Both the position numbers and the translations under genes were made by a program. A stretch of 64,000 nucleotides of DNA, taken from Pyxidicoccus xibeiensis. GTDB taxonomy: Bacteria; Myxococcota; Myxococcia; Myxococcales; Myxococcaceae. Under the pieces are notes generated by a model. It was not told the DNA's origin. It did not search any database and saw nothing but the letters and a program-made list of their open reading frames with translations. The stretch's first letter is position 1, and each line of letters opens with the position of its first letter. The stretch lies in the NCBI RefSeq assembly GCF_024198175.1, contig NZ_JAJVKV010000004.1, positions 992,001 through 1,056,000 on the forward strand, in the 5' to 3' direction. Shown here one piece after another: positions 8,322 to 18,605 of this stretch.

Positions 8322-10444
8322 GGAGCCACCGGGGGCATGAAGAGCGAGGTGGCCACCGGCGTCTGCAGCGCATTCACGTGCGCCACGCGCAGGCCGCCGT
8401 CGGTGATGGCATAGACGAAGTCGTCCGCCATGACGCTGCGGCGCACCGAGGGCGTCCAGTACCAGCTCCAGTTGTGGTAGTTGAACGTCTGGTACACGTC
8501 CCTCATGGAGACGGCGCCCACCGGGGTGAAGCCGGTGGCGGTGTCCACGCGGAACACGCGCAGCTCGCTGCGGAAGCCGCTCCAGTAGTCGGTGGCGTTG
8601 TAGTTCCAGTCCGTGAAGGGCACCGCCAGCAGGCCCTTGGCCGGGAAGTAGTTGAAGGCCTTGTGCTCGTACAGGGCCTCGCTCCCGCTGCTGTTCGAGC
8701 CGAGGAGGTGGGTGAACGTCTCGCGCGGGTTGGCCAGGTCGCTCACGTCGAACATCGACAGCTTGAGGGCGCGGCTCTGCCAGGTGCCGGTGTCGTCCCG
8801 GTGCTCGCCCAGGGTGAGCAGGTGCGTGTCACCCACCGGGTGGATGTACGTGGAGAAGCCCGGAATCTTCAGCTCCCCCACCTTGCGCGGGTTCGCCGGG
8901 TCGCTCAGGTCGAAGGTGAAGAGCGGGTCCGTCTGCCGGAAGGTGACGACGTAGCCCTTCTTGCCCACGAAGCGCACGCTGAAGATGCGCTCGCCCTTCG
9001 CCAGGTCCTCGCTGCGGCCCAGCTCCACCAGCCGCCCGCCCTCCTCGCCCAGGGTGGACACGCGGCTGGTCGTCTCGGTGGTCGTCCACCGCGGGTCCCT
9101 GAGGTCCATGACCTGGGTGCTCACGGTGGTCGCCACCCGCAGCACGCCCTCGTGCTCGTCCATGGCGAACTGGTTGGAGAGGTGCCCCTCCACCGTGCCG
9201 CTGCCCACGTAGGCGGCGCGGCTCGGGTCTCGGATGTCGAACTTGTGCAGGTAGACGTGGTTCTTCTGCCCGAGCTCCTGATGCCACCACCAGTGGTTCG
9301 TCGCCAGGTAGAGCGACTCGGGGGAGGCGTACACCTCGCCCGGCGCCGTCACGATGCTGGTGCGGCTCGGGGGCGTGGCGCCCTCGCCCGCGTCCAGGTT
9401 CAGGGACAGCACCGTCACGAAGCCCAGCCCCGTGGGCGCGTTGGTGCGGTAGAAGTCCGAGCACCCGTACCCCAGCGACGTCACCTTCCCCGCCGCGTCC
9501 ACGTGGCGGCCGGGCGACAGCCACTCGTCCAGCGACTGGCCGCGGATGAGCTTCTCGTTCTCACGGATGAGCGCGTCCACCGCCTCCGCCAGCTTGTCCT
9601 TGTCCTCGTACAGCTCGCGCGAGTACTCGGGGGAGAAGCGGATGCCCTCCGGCCAGCGGAACTGGTCGGACATCACCAGCCGCACCGCGCCCTCCACGCG
9701 CCGCGCGCTCAGGTAGCCGCCCGGCACGTACACCTGCTCCACCACGCGGGGCGCGGCCGAGTTGGCCACGTCCACCACCGTCACCTTCAGGGTGTCGCCG
9801 TACATGTAGCCGCAGCGGAACCCGGCACAGTCGATGGCGGGCATCGCGCCCCCGCCGATGCGGCCGCCCCACACCGAGGGCCGGCCGGGCCGCTCCTCGT
9901 ACACCTGCGAGGTGATGACCAGCCGGTTGCGCTCCGCGTCCAGCAGCATCTCCCGCGGCCAGCCCTCGACTTCCAATGCGGCCGTCCGCGCCAGTTGCTC
10001 CGCCGGCCACGAGCGATGGATGTAGAGGCGGGGCCCGGACAACACGAAGATGCGCGTGCCGTCGTTCTGCACGAAGTCCGCCTCGTGCACGCCCTCCACC
10101 TGGTTGTTGGTGCCGGTGTGGTCGTTCGGGCCGCTGCTGCCGCCCCCGGCCGCGTCCTCCTGGGGCTCGGCCGTCGGCGGCGCGCCGTCCATCACCCCGC
10201 CGCCCCGCCCGGGGCCGCCGAACCAGCCATCGCCGGTGTCCTTGAGGGACTCCAGCGACACGCGCATCTGCCGCGTGGCGTTGTCCTCGATGTGCTGCTC
10301 GAGCGCCCCGCAGTGCTCGAAGGACTCCAGCCGGGCCGCCTGCTGCACCGGCTCGTTCGTCACCTCCGGAGTCTTCTCCGAGCCACCGCAGCCCGCCGCC
10401 GCCACCGCCAGCCCCAGCCACCCATAGCGTTTCCACTGCTGCAT
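8318..10444 (-). CDS. Secreted beta-propeller lipoprotein (PF09826-type)
   Basis: A 708-residue exported protein. The signal peptide MQQWKRYGWLGLAVAAAGC ends in a lipobox with Cys19. The signature NQVEGVHEADFVQNDGTRIFVLSG and later repeated TYIHPVGDTHLLTLG, LFTFDLSDPANPRKVGEL and AFNYFPAKGLLAVPF blades match the 'C-terminal beta-propeller distantly related to WD-40' family. Such proteins are surface or periplasmic, with no assigned reaction. A Gly-rich stretch lies near residues 70-100. ATG 10444 has GGAGGGTCT directly upstream; the frame remains open to 10729 but without a signal sequence. It forms an operon with 7944-8321 by an ATGA overlap. Confidence 0.87.
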   Translation of the reverse strand: MQQWKRYGWLGLAVAAAGCGGSEKTPEVTNEPVQQAARLESFEHCGALEQHIEDNATRQMRVSLESLKDTGDGWFGGPGRGGGVMDGAPPTAEPQEDAAGGGSSGPNDHTGTNNQVEGVHEADFVQNDGTRIFVLSGPRLYIHRSWPAEQLARTAALEVEGWPREMLLDAERNRLVITSQVYEERPGRPSVWGGRIGGGAMPAIDCAGFRCGYMYGDTLKVTVVDVANSAAPRVVEQVYVPGGYLSARRVEGAVRLVMSDQFRWPEGIRFSPEYSRELYEDKDKLAEAVDALIRENEKLIRGQSLDEWLSPGRHVDAAGKVTSLGYGCSDFYRTNAPTGLGFVTVLSLNLDAGEGATPPSRTSIVTAPGEVYASPESLYLATNHWWWHQELGQKNHVYLHKFDIRDPSRAAYVGSGTVEGHLSNQFAMDEHEGVLRVATTVSTQVMDLRDPRWTTTETTSRVSTLGEEGGRLVELGRSEDLAKGERIFSVRFVGKKGYVVTFRQTDPLFTFDLSDPANPRKVGELKIPGFSTYIHPVGDTHLLTLGEHRDDTGTWQSRALKLSMFDVSDLANPRETFTHLLGSNSSGSEALYEHKAFNYFPAKGLLAVPFTDWNYNATDYWSGFRSELRVFRVDTATGFTPVGAVSMRDVYQTFNYHNWSWYWTPSVRRSVMADDFVYAITDGGLRVAHVNALQTPVATSLFMPPVAP

Positions 10445-10601
10445 AGACCCTCCCTCGGAATCGTCAGCCCCACCGGCGGCGTCCGGGACGGATGACCCGG
10501 GCCATGCCAGCGGCGCGGCGGGGCTTCTGCCACCCTCATGCCAGGGGTTGGCCCACTCCCAGGTGCCGGAACTTCCAGGGGTTTGCGGGCCCGGGGGTCT
10601 C

Positions 10602-11768
10602 TCAGAAACCTGAGACGCGAGGGGAACCCGAGAGCGGAAAACCGAGGGTCCGCGGGACGAAGCGGACGAACTGCTGGGTGAGCGACGCGTCCATGCGCTC
10701 CAGCCGCAGGCCCATGCCGGCCGGTGCACGGAAGGGGCCCGGGGGGCGCGGCGGGTTGGACCAGGCCACCGTCGCCTCGGCGAGGCAGGGCGTGCGCTGG
10801 CCGGCGAGCAGGACCTTCAAGGACAGCCGGGCGCCCTCGCGCGCGGGCGTCAGCGTGCGCACGAAGAGGGCCTCCGGGCTGGCGTCATGGCTGAAGCCGG
10901 ACAGCGTGGCGCCGCCGGCCGACGAGAACTCCACCACCGTGAAGAAGGGCACGCGCTCCGCGGCGCGCAGCGGGTTGAGCCCCGGCACCAGCCGCGCCAG
11001 CACGCGGCCCAGCAGCTCGTCCGCGCCCAGGTGGCGCTTCTCCAGCAGGGGCGCGCCCGCCAGCGACTGCGCGCGGGCCAGCACGTCGGCGGACTCCTCC
11101 GCGCGCGACAGCAGCACCAGCGGCTTGCGCGCGTGCACCTCGCGCAGCTTCGACGCCAGCGCCAGCGCCTCGCGGGGGGCGCGGGACACGTCCACCACGA
11201 AGCCGTCCAGCTGCGCGCCGTGCTCGCCCGCCAGCCTCGCGGCGTCCTCGGCGTCCCGCGCGTAGAGGACGTGCAGCCCCTCCTGCTCCAGCGCGCCGCC
11301 GAGGAAGGTGTGCAGGAAGCGCCCGCCCTCCACCAGCAGCACGCGGCGCCCGCGCGGCACGCCCTCGCGCGCCCGCTCCCGGGCGGCGCGCACCGCGGAG
11401 AGCTTCGCCTCCAGGGCCTCCTGCGCCACCGGCTTGGGCAGGAAGTCGTCCGCGCCCGCGCGCCAGCAGTGCATCACCTCGTGCGGCTCGCCGGCGGAGG
11501 TGAACATGATGACGGGCACGTTGCGGCCCGCCGGGTGGGCCTTCACCCGCCGGCACACCTCGTCGCCCTGCATGCGCTCCATGCGCAGGTCCATGAGGAT
11601 GAGCGCGGGGGTGCGGCGCGTCAGCTCGGCCAGGCACGCCTCGCCGCCGTCCAGCGCCACGGCCTCGCAGCCCAGCCGCGCCAGGTGCAGGCGGACCACC
11701 TCGCGGGCGGTGCGGGAGTCGTCCACCACGAACACGGTGTCGCGCGCGGCGGAGGTGGGGGTGTTCAT
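10602..11768 (-). CDS. Response regulator with two receiver domains (second degenerate) and a PilZ-like domain (TIGR02266-type)
   Basis: A 388-residue cytoplasmic protein. Residues about 10-125 are a full receiver: VVDDS acidic pocket, LMDLRM phosphoacceptor, FTSAG and FLPKP Lys. Residues about 140-260 are a second receiver in which the acidic pair is replaced (LLVEGGR), although VVDVSR keeps an Asp. The C-terminal part (FFTVVEFSSAGGATLSGFSHDASPEALFVRTL..AEATVAWSN..GMGLRLERMD) is the Myxococcus PilZ-like domain, without an obvious RxxxR/DxSxxG c-di-GMP motif. It may link phosphorylation to motility or development. It follows the Hsp70 gene by 70 bases and is probably cotranscribed. ATG 11768 starts the receiver; longer open sequence is Pro/Arg-rich. 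Confidence 0.87.
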   Translation of the reverse strand: MNTPTSAARDTVFVVDDSRTAREVVRLHLARLGCEAVALDGGEACLAELTRRTPALILMDLRMERMQGDEVCRRVKAHPAGRNVPVIMFTSAGEPHEVMHCWRAGADDFLPKPVAQEALEAKLSAVRAARERAREGVPRGRRVLLVEGGRFLHTFLGGALEQEGLHVLYARDAEDAARLAGEHGAQLDGFVVDVSRAPREALALASKLREVHARKPLVLLSRAEESADVLARAQSLAGAPLLEKRHLGADELLGRVLARLVPGLNPLRAAERVPFFTVVEFSSAGGATLSGFSHDASPEALFVRTLTPAREGARLSLKVLLAGQRTPCLAEATVAWSNPPRPPGPFRAPAGMGLRLERMDASLTQQFVRFVPRTLGFPLSGSPRVSGF

Positions 11769-11838
11769 GGGTCCACGGATAGGAGGAAGGAGGGGATGCG
11801 ACCACCGGCCCCTCGGGCCAGCGTTGGGGGCTGGACGC

Positions 11839-13665
11839 TCAGGCGCGGGGCTCCTGGCGGCCGGACAGCAGTTGCGTGAGCTGGCGGGCAATCGCGGCGC
11901 ACTGCGCGGCGTCACCGCTCTTGAGCGCGGTGCGCCCGCCGTCGAGCAGCTGCTGCACGGTGCCCACCGCGGCCTGGGCCTCGGGGCTGGGGTTCTCCTG
12001 GGCGCTCTTCTGGAGCAGCCGCGCCAGCTTCTCGCCGCGCTCCAGCAGCTTGCGGAACAGCTCCTCCGCGCGCTTCGCGTCCACCACGCCCTGCGACTGC
12101 GCGTAGTGCGCCTGCTCCGCGCCCAGCTTCTCCGCCTCGCCCTGCGGCAGGCCCGGCCGCGCCTCCAGGCGCACCGTCTCCATGTTGCCGGTGGTGAGGT
12201 CCGTGGCCTTCACCGCGAGGATGGCCTCGCTGGACAGCTCGAACACCACCTCCAGGGGCGTCTCTCCGCGCGCGGCCACGTGCAGGTTCCTCAGCACCAC
12301 CTCGCCCAGCTTGTGGTTCTCGTCCTGGAACTCGCTCTCCCCCTGGTACACGGGGATGCGCGCCTCGGCCTGGCCGGCGGTGCCGGGGAAGAAGATGTCG
12401 CGCGCCACCACCGGCACGCCCGTGTTCTTCGCGATGAGCCGCTTCACGCGCCCGCCCAGCACGCCCACGCCCAGGCTCTGGCTGGCCACGTCCAACAGCA
12501 GCGCCTGGCCGGACTGGCGCAGCAGCTCGTCCGCCTGCACCGCCGCGCCCAGCGCCACGGCCTCGTCCGGGTGCACGTCCGTGGACGGCGCGCGGCCGAA
12601 GAAGTCCGCCACCAGCCGGCGCACCAGCGGCACGCGCGTCATGCCGCCCACCAGCAGCACCACGTCCACCGAGCGCGGGTCCATCTTCGCCTCGCGCATC
12701 ACGCCCTGGCACACCTCCATGCAGCGGCGCGACAGCGGCTCGGAGAGCGTCTCGAAGAAGGAGCGCGTGAGCACCGTCTCCAGCTCCGCGAAGCGGCGGC
12801 CCTGCGTGGCGTGGTCTCCCAGCCCGGTGACGGAGATGCTCGCCTCGTCGGCCTCGGTCAGCTCGCGCTTGGCGGCCTCGGCGGCGACCTTCAGGCGGCG
12901 CAGGCTCTGCGCGTCCTGCGACACCACGTGCCGCAGCTCATCGTCCACCTGCGCCAGCAGCCACTGGACGATGCGCTGGTCGAAGTCCTCGCCGCCCAGC
13001 CGCGGGTCTCCGCCGGTGGCGCGCACCTCGAAGACGCCGGCCTTCACCTCCAGAATCGACACGTCGAACGTGCCGCCGCCCAGGTCGAAGACCAGCGCGT
13101 TGCCCTCGAAGCCGCGGGACAGGCCGTAGGCCAGCGCCGCCGCGGTGGGCTCGTTCACCAGGCGCACCACGTCCAGCCCGGCGATGGTCGCCGCCTCGCG
13201 CGTGGCCTGGCGCTGGTTGTCGTCGAAGTTGGCGGGGACCGTAATCACGCACTTGGTGACGGTGCGGCCGAAGTGCGCCTGCGCATCCAGGGCCAGCTCG
13301 CCCAGAATCATCGCGGACACCTGGGTGACGGGCAGCACGCGGCCGGCCAGCTTCACGCGCACGTCGCCCGCGGGGCCGGCCACCAATGGATAGGGCACCA
13401 TCGCCTTCGCCTGCTGGAGCAGCTCCGGCGTGTAGCGTCGGCCCAGGAAGCGCTTGGTGGCCCAGACGACCGCGTCCGGGTGTTCCTCCGCCAGGGCCTG
13501 GGCAGCCTGCCCCACGACGCGCTCGCCGGCCTTCGTGACGCCGACGACGGACGGCGTCAGCCGCCCGCCCGCGCGTGAGGGGATGAGCCGCGGACGTCCG
13601 TCCTCGACGGTCGCCACGGCGCTATTGGTGGTACCCAGGTCGATGCCGATGACGGGGTCGTGCAT
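11839..13665 (-). CDS. Hsp70 (DnaK-like) family chaperone
   Basis: A 608-residue protein with a complete actin-like ATPase domain: IGIDLGTTNS near the N terminus, TKCVITVPANFDDNQRQATREAA, VNEPTAAALAYG, VFDLGGGTFDVSI and the late VLLVGGMTRVPLVR. A shortened substrate-binding region follows (TGVPVVARDIFFPGTAGQAEARIPVYQGE) with a helical tail containing Ala/Gln-rich sequence. There is no dnaJ or grpE beside it, so it is a specialised paralogue rather than housekeeping DnaK; M. xanthus carries several such Hsp70s, some needed for social motility. It is divergent from atpH (203-bp gap) and upstream of the receiver-PilZ gene. Confidence 0.92.
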   Translation of the reverse strand: MHDPVIGIDLGTTNSAVATVEDGRPRLIPSRAGGRLTPSVVGVTKAGERVVGQAAQALAEEHPDAVVWATKRFLGRRYTPELLQQAKAMVPYPLVAGPAGDVRVKLAGRVLPVTQVSAMILGELALDAQAHFGRTVTKCVITVPANFDDNQRQATREAATIAGLDVVRLVNEPTAAALAYGLSRGFEGNALVFDLGGGTFDVSILEVKAGVFEVRATGGDPRLGGEDFDQRIVQWLLAQVDDELRHVVSQDAQSLRRLKVAAEAAKRELTEADEASISVTGLGDHATQGRRFAELETVLTRSFFETLSEPLSRRCMEVCQGVMREAKMDPRSVDVVLLVGGMTRVPLVRRLVADFFGRAPSTDVHPDEAVALGAAVQADELLRQSGQALLLDVASQSLGVGVLGGRVKRLIAKNTGVPVVARDIFFPGTAGQAEARIPVYQGESEFQDENHKLGEVVLRNLHVAARGETPLEVVFELSSEAILAVKATDLTTGNMETVRLEARPGLPQGEAEKLGAEQAHYAQSQGVVDAKRAEELFRKLLERGEKLARLLQKSAQENPSPEAQAAVGTVQQLLDGGRTALKSGDAAQCAAIARQLTQLLSGRQEPRA

Positions 13666-13868
13666 GGGGGCGTTCAGGACACCACGGTACGGGTGTTACG
13701 GCCACCTCGCCAAGCCCCCTCTCCCCACACCCTGCGTGGAACCGGCCCCTACCCACCCTCCAGGCCGGCCTGGCGGGCAGCCCCGGACGCGCTCCGGAGC
13801 CCCGGGGGCGCCCGGGGGCGCCACAGTCGTTGCCCGGGGCGGGGCACCATGCTAAGGGCGCGGCCGTC

Positions 13869-14417
13869 ATGGTGAACGTGTCCATCGCCCGCCGCTACGC
13901 CCGTGCGCTCCTCGATGTCGCCTCGGAGGCCGGCCGCATCGATGCCGTCGCCGAGCAGCTCACCGCCTTCGCCAGCATCTTCGCGAAGAACCCCGAGCTG
14001 ACGGATGTGCTCCTCAACCCCATCTACAGCCGCACCCAGCGCAGGCAGGTGGTGGAGGGCGTCATGAAGGCGCTCCCCGGCGGCGTGGAGCCGCTGCTGG
14101 ACAGCACCCTGCACCTGCTGGTGGACCGCAACCGGCTCAACTACCTGCCGGACATCGCCCGCCTCTTCGGCGACATGGCGGATGCCCGTGCCGGCCGCGT
14201 CCGGGGCCACGTCACCAGCGCCGCGAAGCTCCCCGCGGACACCCTGGCCACCCTCCAGCACACGCTGCAGCAGCTCACCCAGCGCAACGTCATCCTGGAG
14301 ACGCGCGTGGACCCGTCCATCCTCGGCGGCGTCTCCGCCCAGGTGGGCAGCCTCCTCTATGACGGCAGCCTCCGCACCCAGTTGGAAGAGATGCGCCGCG
14401 CCCTGAAGCAGCGCTGA
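13869..14417 (+). CDS. atpH: F1Fo ATP synthase subunit delta
   Basis: A 182-residue subunit of the peripheral stalk, connecting the alpha3beta3 head to the b subunits at the cytoplasmic membrane. The N-terminal SIARRYARALLDVASEAG and the C-terminal ATLQHTLQQLTQRNVILETRVDPSILGGVSAQVGSLLYDGSLRTQLEEMRRAL are canonical OSCP/delta sequences. The start at 13869 matches homologues; an open frame of 13 more codons begins at 13830 but is not conserved-looking. Normally atpH directly precedes atpA, but here a kinase gene and about 440 bp of non-coding sequence separate them, so the two must rely partly on different promoters. Confidence 0.95.
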   Translation: MVNVSIARRYARALLDVASEAGRIDAVAEQLTAFASIFAKNPELTDVLLNPIYSRTQRRQVVEGVMKALPGGVEPLLDSTLHLLVDRNRLNYLPDIARLFGDMADARAGRVRGHVTSAAKLPADTLATLQHTLQQLTQRNVILETRVDPSILGGVSAQVGSLLYDGSLRTQLEEMRRALKQR

Positions 14418-14488
14418 CGTCTGGCCGCCCGTCGGGCAGCCAACTTTCCAGGTCGTCTTCTCACCCCGCAGTCCAGGGCTAACCGGTA

Positions 14489-14518
14489 TTTCCAGCGGGC
14501 CCTGGGAAGGGGTATACT
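14489..14518 (+). promoter_or_regulatory. Candidate housekeeping promoter for the kinase gene inside the atp locus
   Basis: TTTCCA (14489-14494), an 18-bp spacer and TATACT (14513-14518) resemble the -35/-10 consensus, 4/6 and 5/6. The predicted transcription start is about 40 bases before the kinase ATG at 14564. The TATACT stands out in this GC-rich sequence. Its position after atpH means the kinase can be expressed independently of atpH. Confidence 0.5.
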
Positions 14519-14563
14519 CACGGCTGACGCGGGACAAGCCCGCGTTTTCCGGACGACCTGAAC

Positions 14564-16042
14564 ATGCCGCAGTCCCTGTTCCACCGGCTTCCTGAAGGCG
14601 CGCCCGCCGTGGCGATGCCCGAGGAAGCGAGGCCCTTCCTTGGCGCGATGCTCAACGCGGCAGGTTGTGGCGTGGCCTTCCTGGACCGGGAGCTGAGGCC
14701 GGTGTGGGTGAATGCAGCCCTGGCGGCGCTGTCCGGCATGTCCGCGCACGCGCACCTGGGGCGGCCCCTGGGGGAGCTGTGGCCCCAGGTGGCGCCGGTG
14801 CTGTTCCCCCTGCTGGCCCGGGCGCTGGCGGGCGAGGACGTGGTGGAGGCGCCGGTGTCGGGCCCGCTGGAGTCCTCGGGGCGCGAGCGCCACCTGCGGG
14901 TGGGCACGTCCCCCGCGCTCCAGGGCGGCGTGCTGGCCGGCGTGGTGCTGTGGGTACGCGACGAGACGGAGCGCGTGCACGAGGCGCAGCGGCTGCGCGA
15001 GCGCGAGGCGCACATGCGCGGGCTCGCGGACGTGTCCTGCGACGGGTACTTCCTGCACGAGGGCGGCATCGTCCTCGACGCCAACCGCGCGCTGGCGACG
15101 CTGATGGGGCACGCGTCGGTGGCGGAGCTGATCGGCCGCCGCCTCACCGACTGGGTGGCGCCGGAGTTCCGCGCCATGGTGGCGGCGGTGATGAGCCGCG
15201 GCGTGGAGACCCCTTATGAGGTGGTGTGCGTGCGGGCCGATGGCCAGCGCCTCCCCCTGGAGGTGCTGGGGCGCACCGTGACGTGGGAGGGCCGGCAGGT
15301 GCGGCTGGCGGGCGTCTGGGACATCAGCAGCCGCAAGGCGGCCGAGGAGCGCGCGGCGCGCGTCGAGCACTTCAGGGACCAGTTCCTGGGCGTCATCGGC
15401 ACGGAGCTGCGCACGCCCCTCCAGTCGATTCAGCTGGGCACCGGGGCGCTGCAGCGGCTGGGCGGGCTGGAGGAGTCCCAGCGGCGGCTGGTGGGCCACA
15501 TGGCCCAGGCGGCGCGGCGCATGGAGCGGATGATCCACGAGCTGGTGGACTTCACCCGGGCGCGGCTGTCCGGCGGGCTGGCGGTGCGGCCGGAGCCGGG
15601 CGTGCTGGACTCGGTGGTGCGGCGGGTGGTGGAGGAGCGCAGGCTGGCGCACCCCGGGCGCACCCTCCTGCTGGAGACGGAGGGAGACCTCCGCGGCCAG
15701 TGGGACGCGCCCCGGCTGGCACAGCTGGCGGACAACCTGCTGGGCAGCGTCCTCCAGCACGGCCCCGAGGACGCACCGGTGGCGGTGAAGCTGGCGGGCG
15801 TGGTGGGGGGTGTCACGCTCTCGGTGCACCACGACGGGCTGGTGGTGCCGGCCGAGGAGCACGCGGCCCTCTTCGAGCCCTTCCGCCAGGGCCGCCCCTC
15901 CAGCCCGGACGGGCTGGGGCTGGGGCTCTACATCGCCCGGCAGATTGCCCTGGCCCACGGCGGCCGGCTCCACGTCGAGTCGCGCACCGGCGGCGGCGTG
16001 CGCTTCATCGTGTGGCTCCCGCGCGAGGCCAGCGCCGGCTGA
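14564..16042 (+). CDS. PAS-PAS histidine-kinase-like protein with degenerate catalytic boxes (pseudokinase), between atpH and atpA
   Basis: A 492-residue cytoplasmic protein: PAS with FLDRELR (about 30-135), second PAS (about 150-260), HisKA-like helices (about 270-340) and an HATPase-like domain (about 370-488). Three key sites are altered. The H box reads GTELRTPL, Thr280 replacing the phosphoacceptor His (codon ACG at 15401). The N box reads LADNLLGSVLQH, Ser395 replacing the Mg-binding Asn. The G1 box reads VHHDGLVVP, with His423 where Asp is expected and no second Gly. The G2 box GLGLGLYIARQIALAHGG is intact. It therefore cannot autophosphorylate conventionally; a ligand-sensing scaffold is more likely. 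It has its own promoter candidate and sits between two ATP synthase genes. Confidence 0.88.
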   Translation: MPQSLFHRLPEGAPAVAMPEEARPFLGAMLNAAGCGVAFLDRELRPVWVNAALAALSGMSAHAHLGRPLGELWPQVAPVLFPLLARALAGEDVVEAPVSGPLESSGRERHLRVGTSPALQGGVLAGVVLWVRDETERVHEAQRLREREAHMRGLADVSCDGYFLHEGGIVLDANRALATLMGHASVAELIGRRLTDWVAPEFRAMVAAVMSRGVETPYEVVCVRADGQRLPLEVLGRTVTWEGRQVRLAGVWDISSRKAAEERAARVEHFRDQFLGVIGTELRTPLQSIQLGTGALQRLGGLEESQRRLVGHMAQAARRMERMIHELVDFTRARLSGGLAVRPEPGVLDSVVRRVVEERRLAHPGRTLLLETEGDLRGQWDAPRLAQLADNLLGSVLQHGPEDAPVAVKLAGVVGGVTLSVHHDGLVVPAEEHAALFEPFRQGRPSSPDGLGLGLYIARQIALAHGGRLHVESRTGGGVRFIVWLPREASAG

Positions 16043-16336
16043 GGGCCCGGCCCCGCCGCCTGGCCGCCCCCCGACGAGGCAGCGGCGCCCGGGTGGGCCG
16101 CGCCGCTGATGCCCGGCAGAAGCAGGGCACCTTCACGCAGAGGCAAGGCAGCACCCTCCGGAAGAATCCCCGGGGCCGGGCTGTCCCGTCCTTACCGGCC
16201 CCATCAACCCCTCGGGGCGCGCGGCGTTCCGTGCGCATTGCAGCGGGGGGGTGTGCATGGTAAGGGGCCCGGACTTCTAGCTTTCGGCGGCCTTCCCCAC
16301 ATCAGGGCCGCCCCTGTGCAAGGACGCGAAACGCCC

Positions 16337-17884
<1,548 letters not shown>

Positions 17885-17910
17885 GGCATCCCCCGCGCTG
17901 GCGTGACACG

Positions 17911-17951
17911 GCCCCGCACTCCCTTCACCGGGAGGCGGGGCTTCGTCTTTT
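17911..17951 (+). terminator. Intrinsic terminator after atpA
   Basis: GCCCCGC (17911-17917) pairs with GCGGGGC (17935-17941), and CTCCC (17919-17923) with GGGAG (17930-17934), with one bulged A and a TTCACC loop. TTCGTCTTTT follows. This is a strong rho-independent terminator 27 bases past the atpA stop and shows that no further atp gene is cotranscribed. Confidence 0.87.
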
Positions 17952-17955
17952 CGGG

Positions 17956-18471
17956 CTACTCCCAGTAGGCGTCGTCCTCGGGCGACACCGGGCGCACCTG
18001 CGTGCCCTCCGTGTCGCCCAGGAACTCCTCGCCGATGGGCACCACGACGACGTCCTCGTCGGGCGCGGACGCGGGCGGCGCCTCGACCACGGGCGCGCTT
18101 CCGTCCGACCAGGCGACGAAGACGGCCTGGTACTCACGCACCTGGATGTCGCCCACCGTCCGCTCCGCCGGCTTGGGCAGCAGCACCGCGTCCGAGCCGG
18201 ACCGGCACGCCGTGTCCCGCAGGAGCGCCTTCCGCCTCTTCGGGCTCAGCCACATGTTGACGCTCACCGGCAGCACCCCCACCACCGTGTAGGGCCGCGG
18301 GGGCTGCCGCTCCTCGAACACCTCGAAGGCGCAGTCCCGGGGCTTCGACGGCAGCCGGACGAAGGGGAACTCCTGGCGGGACGCCTGCTCCACCTCCGGC
18401 GCCCGCGGCCGCGCCGCACAGGCGGACAGCGAGAGCACCGCGAGGAGCAACAGGGACAGGGACAGGCGCAT
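17956..18471 (-). CDS. Hypothetical lipoprotein under paired-palindrome control
   Basis: A 171-residue exported protein: MRLSLSLLLLAVLSLSACAARP has a good lipobox (LSAC, Cys18). The mature part contains FVRLPSKPRDCAFEVFEERQPPRPYTVVGVLPVSVN and DTACRSGSDAVLLPKPAERTVGDIQVREYQAVFVAW, which looks like a small alpha/beta domain of the kind seen in envelope proteins that handle dose-dependent 'new compound' naming (YfgI/DUF4156-like), followed by a Pro/Ala/Asp-rich tail. I cannot name the family with confidence. The promoter region carries two identical-type palindromes (18493-18510 and 18527-18542), so expression is likely repressed or induced by a dedicated regulator that is not in the window. 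Confidence 0.8.
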   Translation of the reverse strand: MRLSLSLLLLAVLSLSACAARPRAPEVEQASRQEFPFVRLPSKPRDCAFEVFEERQPPRPYTVVGVLPVSVNMWLSPKRRKALLRDTACRSGSDAVLLPKPAERTVGDIQVREYQAVFVAWSDGSAPVVEAPPASAPDEDVVVVPIGEEFLGDTEGTQVRPVSPEDDAYWE

Positions 18472-18492
18472 GACGTTCTCCCGGCCGCGACT

Positions 18493-18510
18493 CTACGACG
18501 GGCGTCGTAG
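18493..18510. promoter_or_regulatory. Palindromic operator 1, CTACGACG-GG-CGTCGTAG
   Basis: Perfect inverted repeat with 8-bp arms and a 2-bp centre, 22 to 39 bases upstream of the lipoprotein ATG at 18471. It shares the arm sequence TACGACG/CGTCGTA with operator 2; the two centres are 33 bp apart, about three helical turns, which favours cooperative binding on one DNA face. The symmetry and size are typical of TetR-type dimers, but the regulator is unknown. Confidence 0.7.
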
Positions 18511-18518
18511 ACAGAGGC

Positions 18519-18547
18519 AATGGAAATACGACGAACGTCGTAGTCAA
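18519..18547 (-). promoter_or_regulatory. Candidate promoter for the lipoprotein gene, overlapping operator 2
   Basis: On the minus strand TTGACT (18547-18542, 5/6 to consensus) is followed after 17 bp by TCCATT (18524-18519), a poor -10. Operator 2 occupies almost the whole spacer, the usual geometry for repression by steric block. The -35 and the operator are convincing; the -10 is not. Confidence 0.4.
18527..18542. promoter_or_regulatory. Palindromic operator 2, TACGACG-AA-CGTCGTA
   Basis: Perfect inverted repeat with 7-bp arms and AA centre, followed by G as in operator 1. Same arm sequence as operator 1 (18493-18510). It lies in the spacer of the candidate promoter 18519-18547. Confidence 0.7.
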
Positions 18548-18605
18548 CGCCCCACCCCGGCCGGGATATCGGCCGGGGGTTTCGCGGCGCGCGGGAGGCC
18601 AGGTC

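Noticed and set aside
17956..18471. Firm family name for the operator-controlled lipoprotein
   Set aside because: Some segments recall small envelope domains, but nothing is specific enough; I keep it as hypothetical and the family mention in its entry is only a resemblance.
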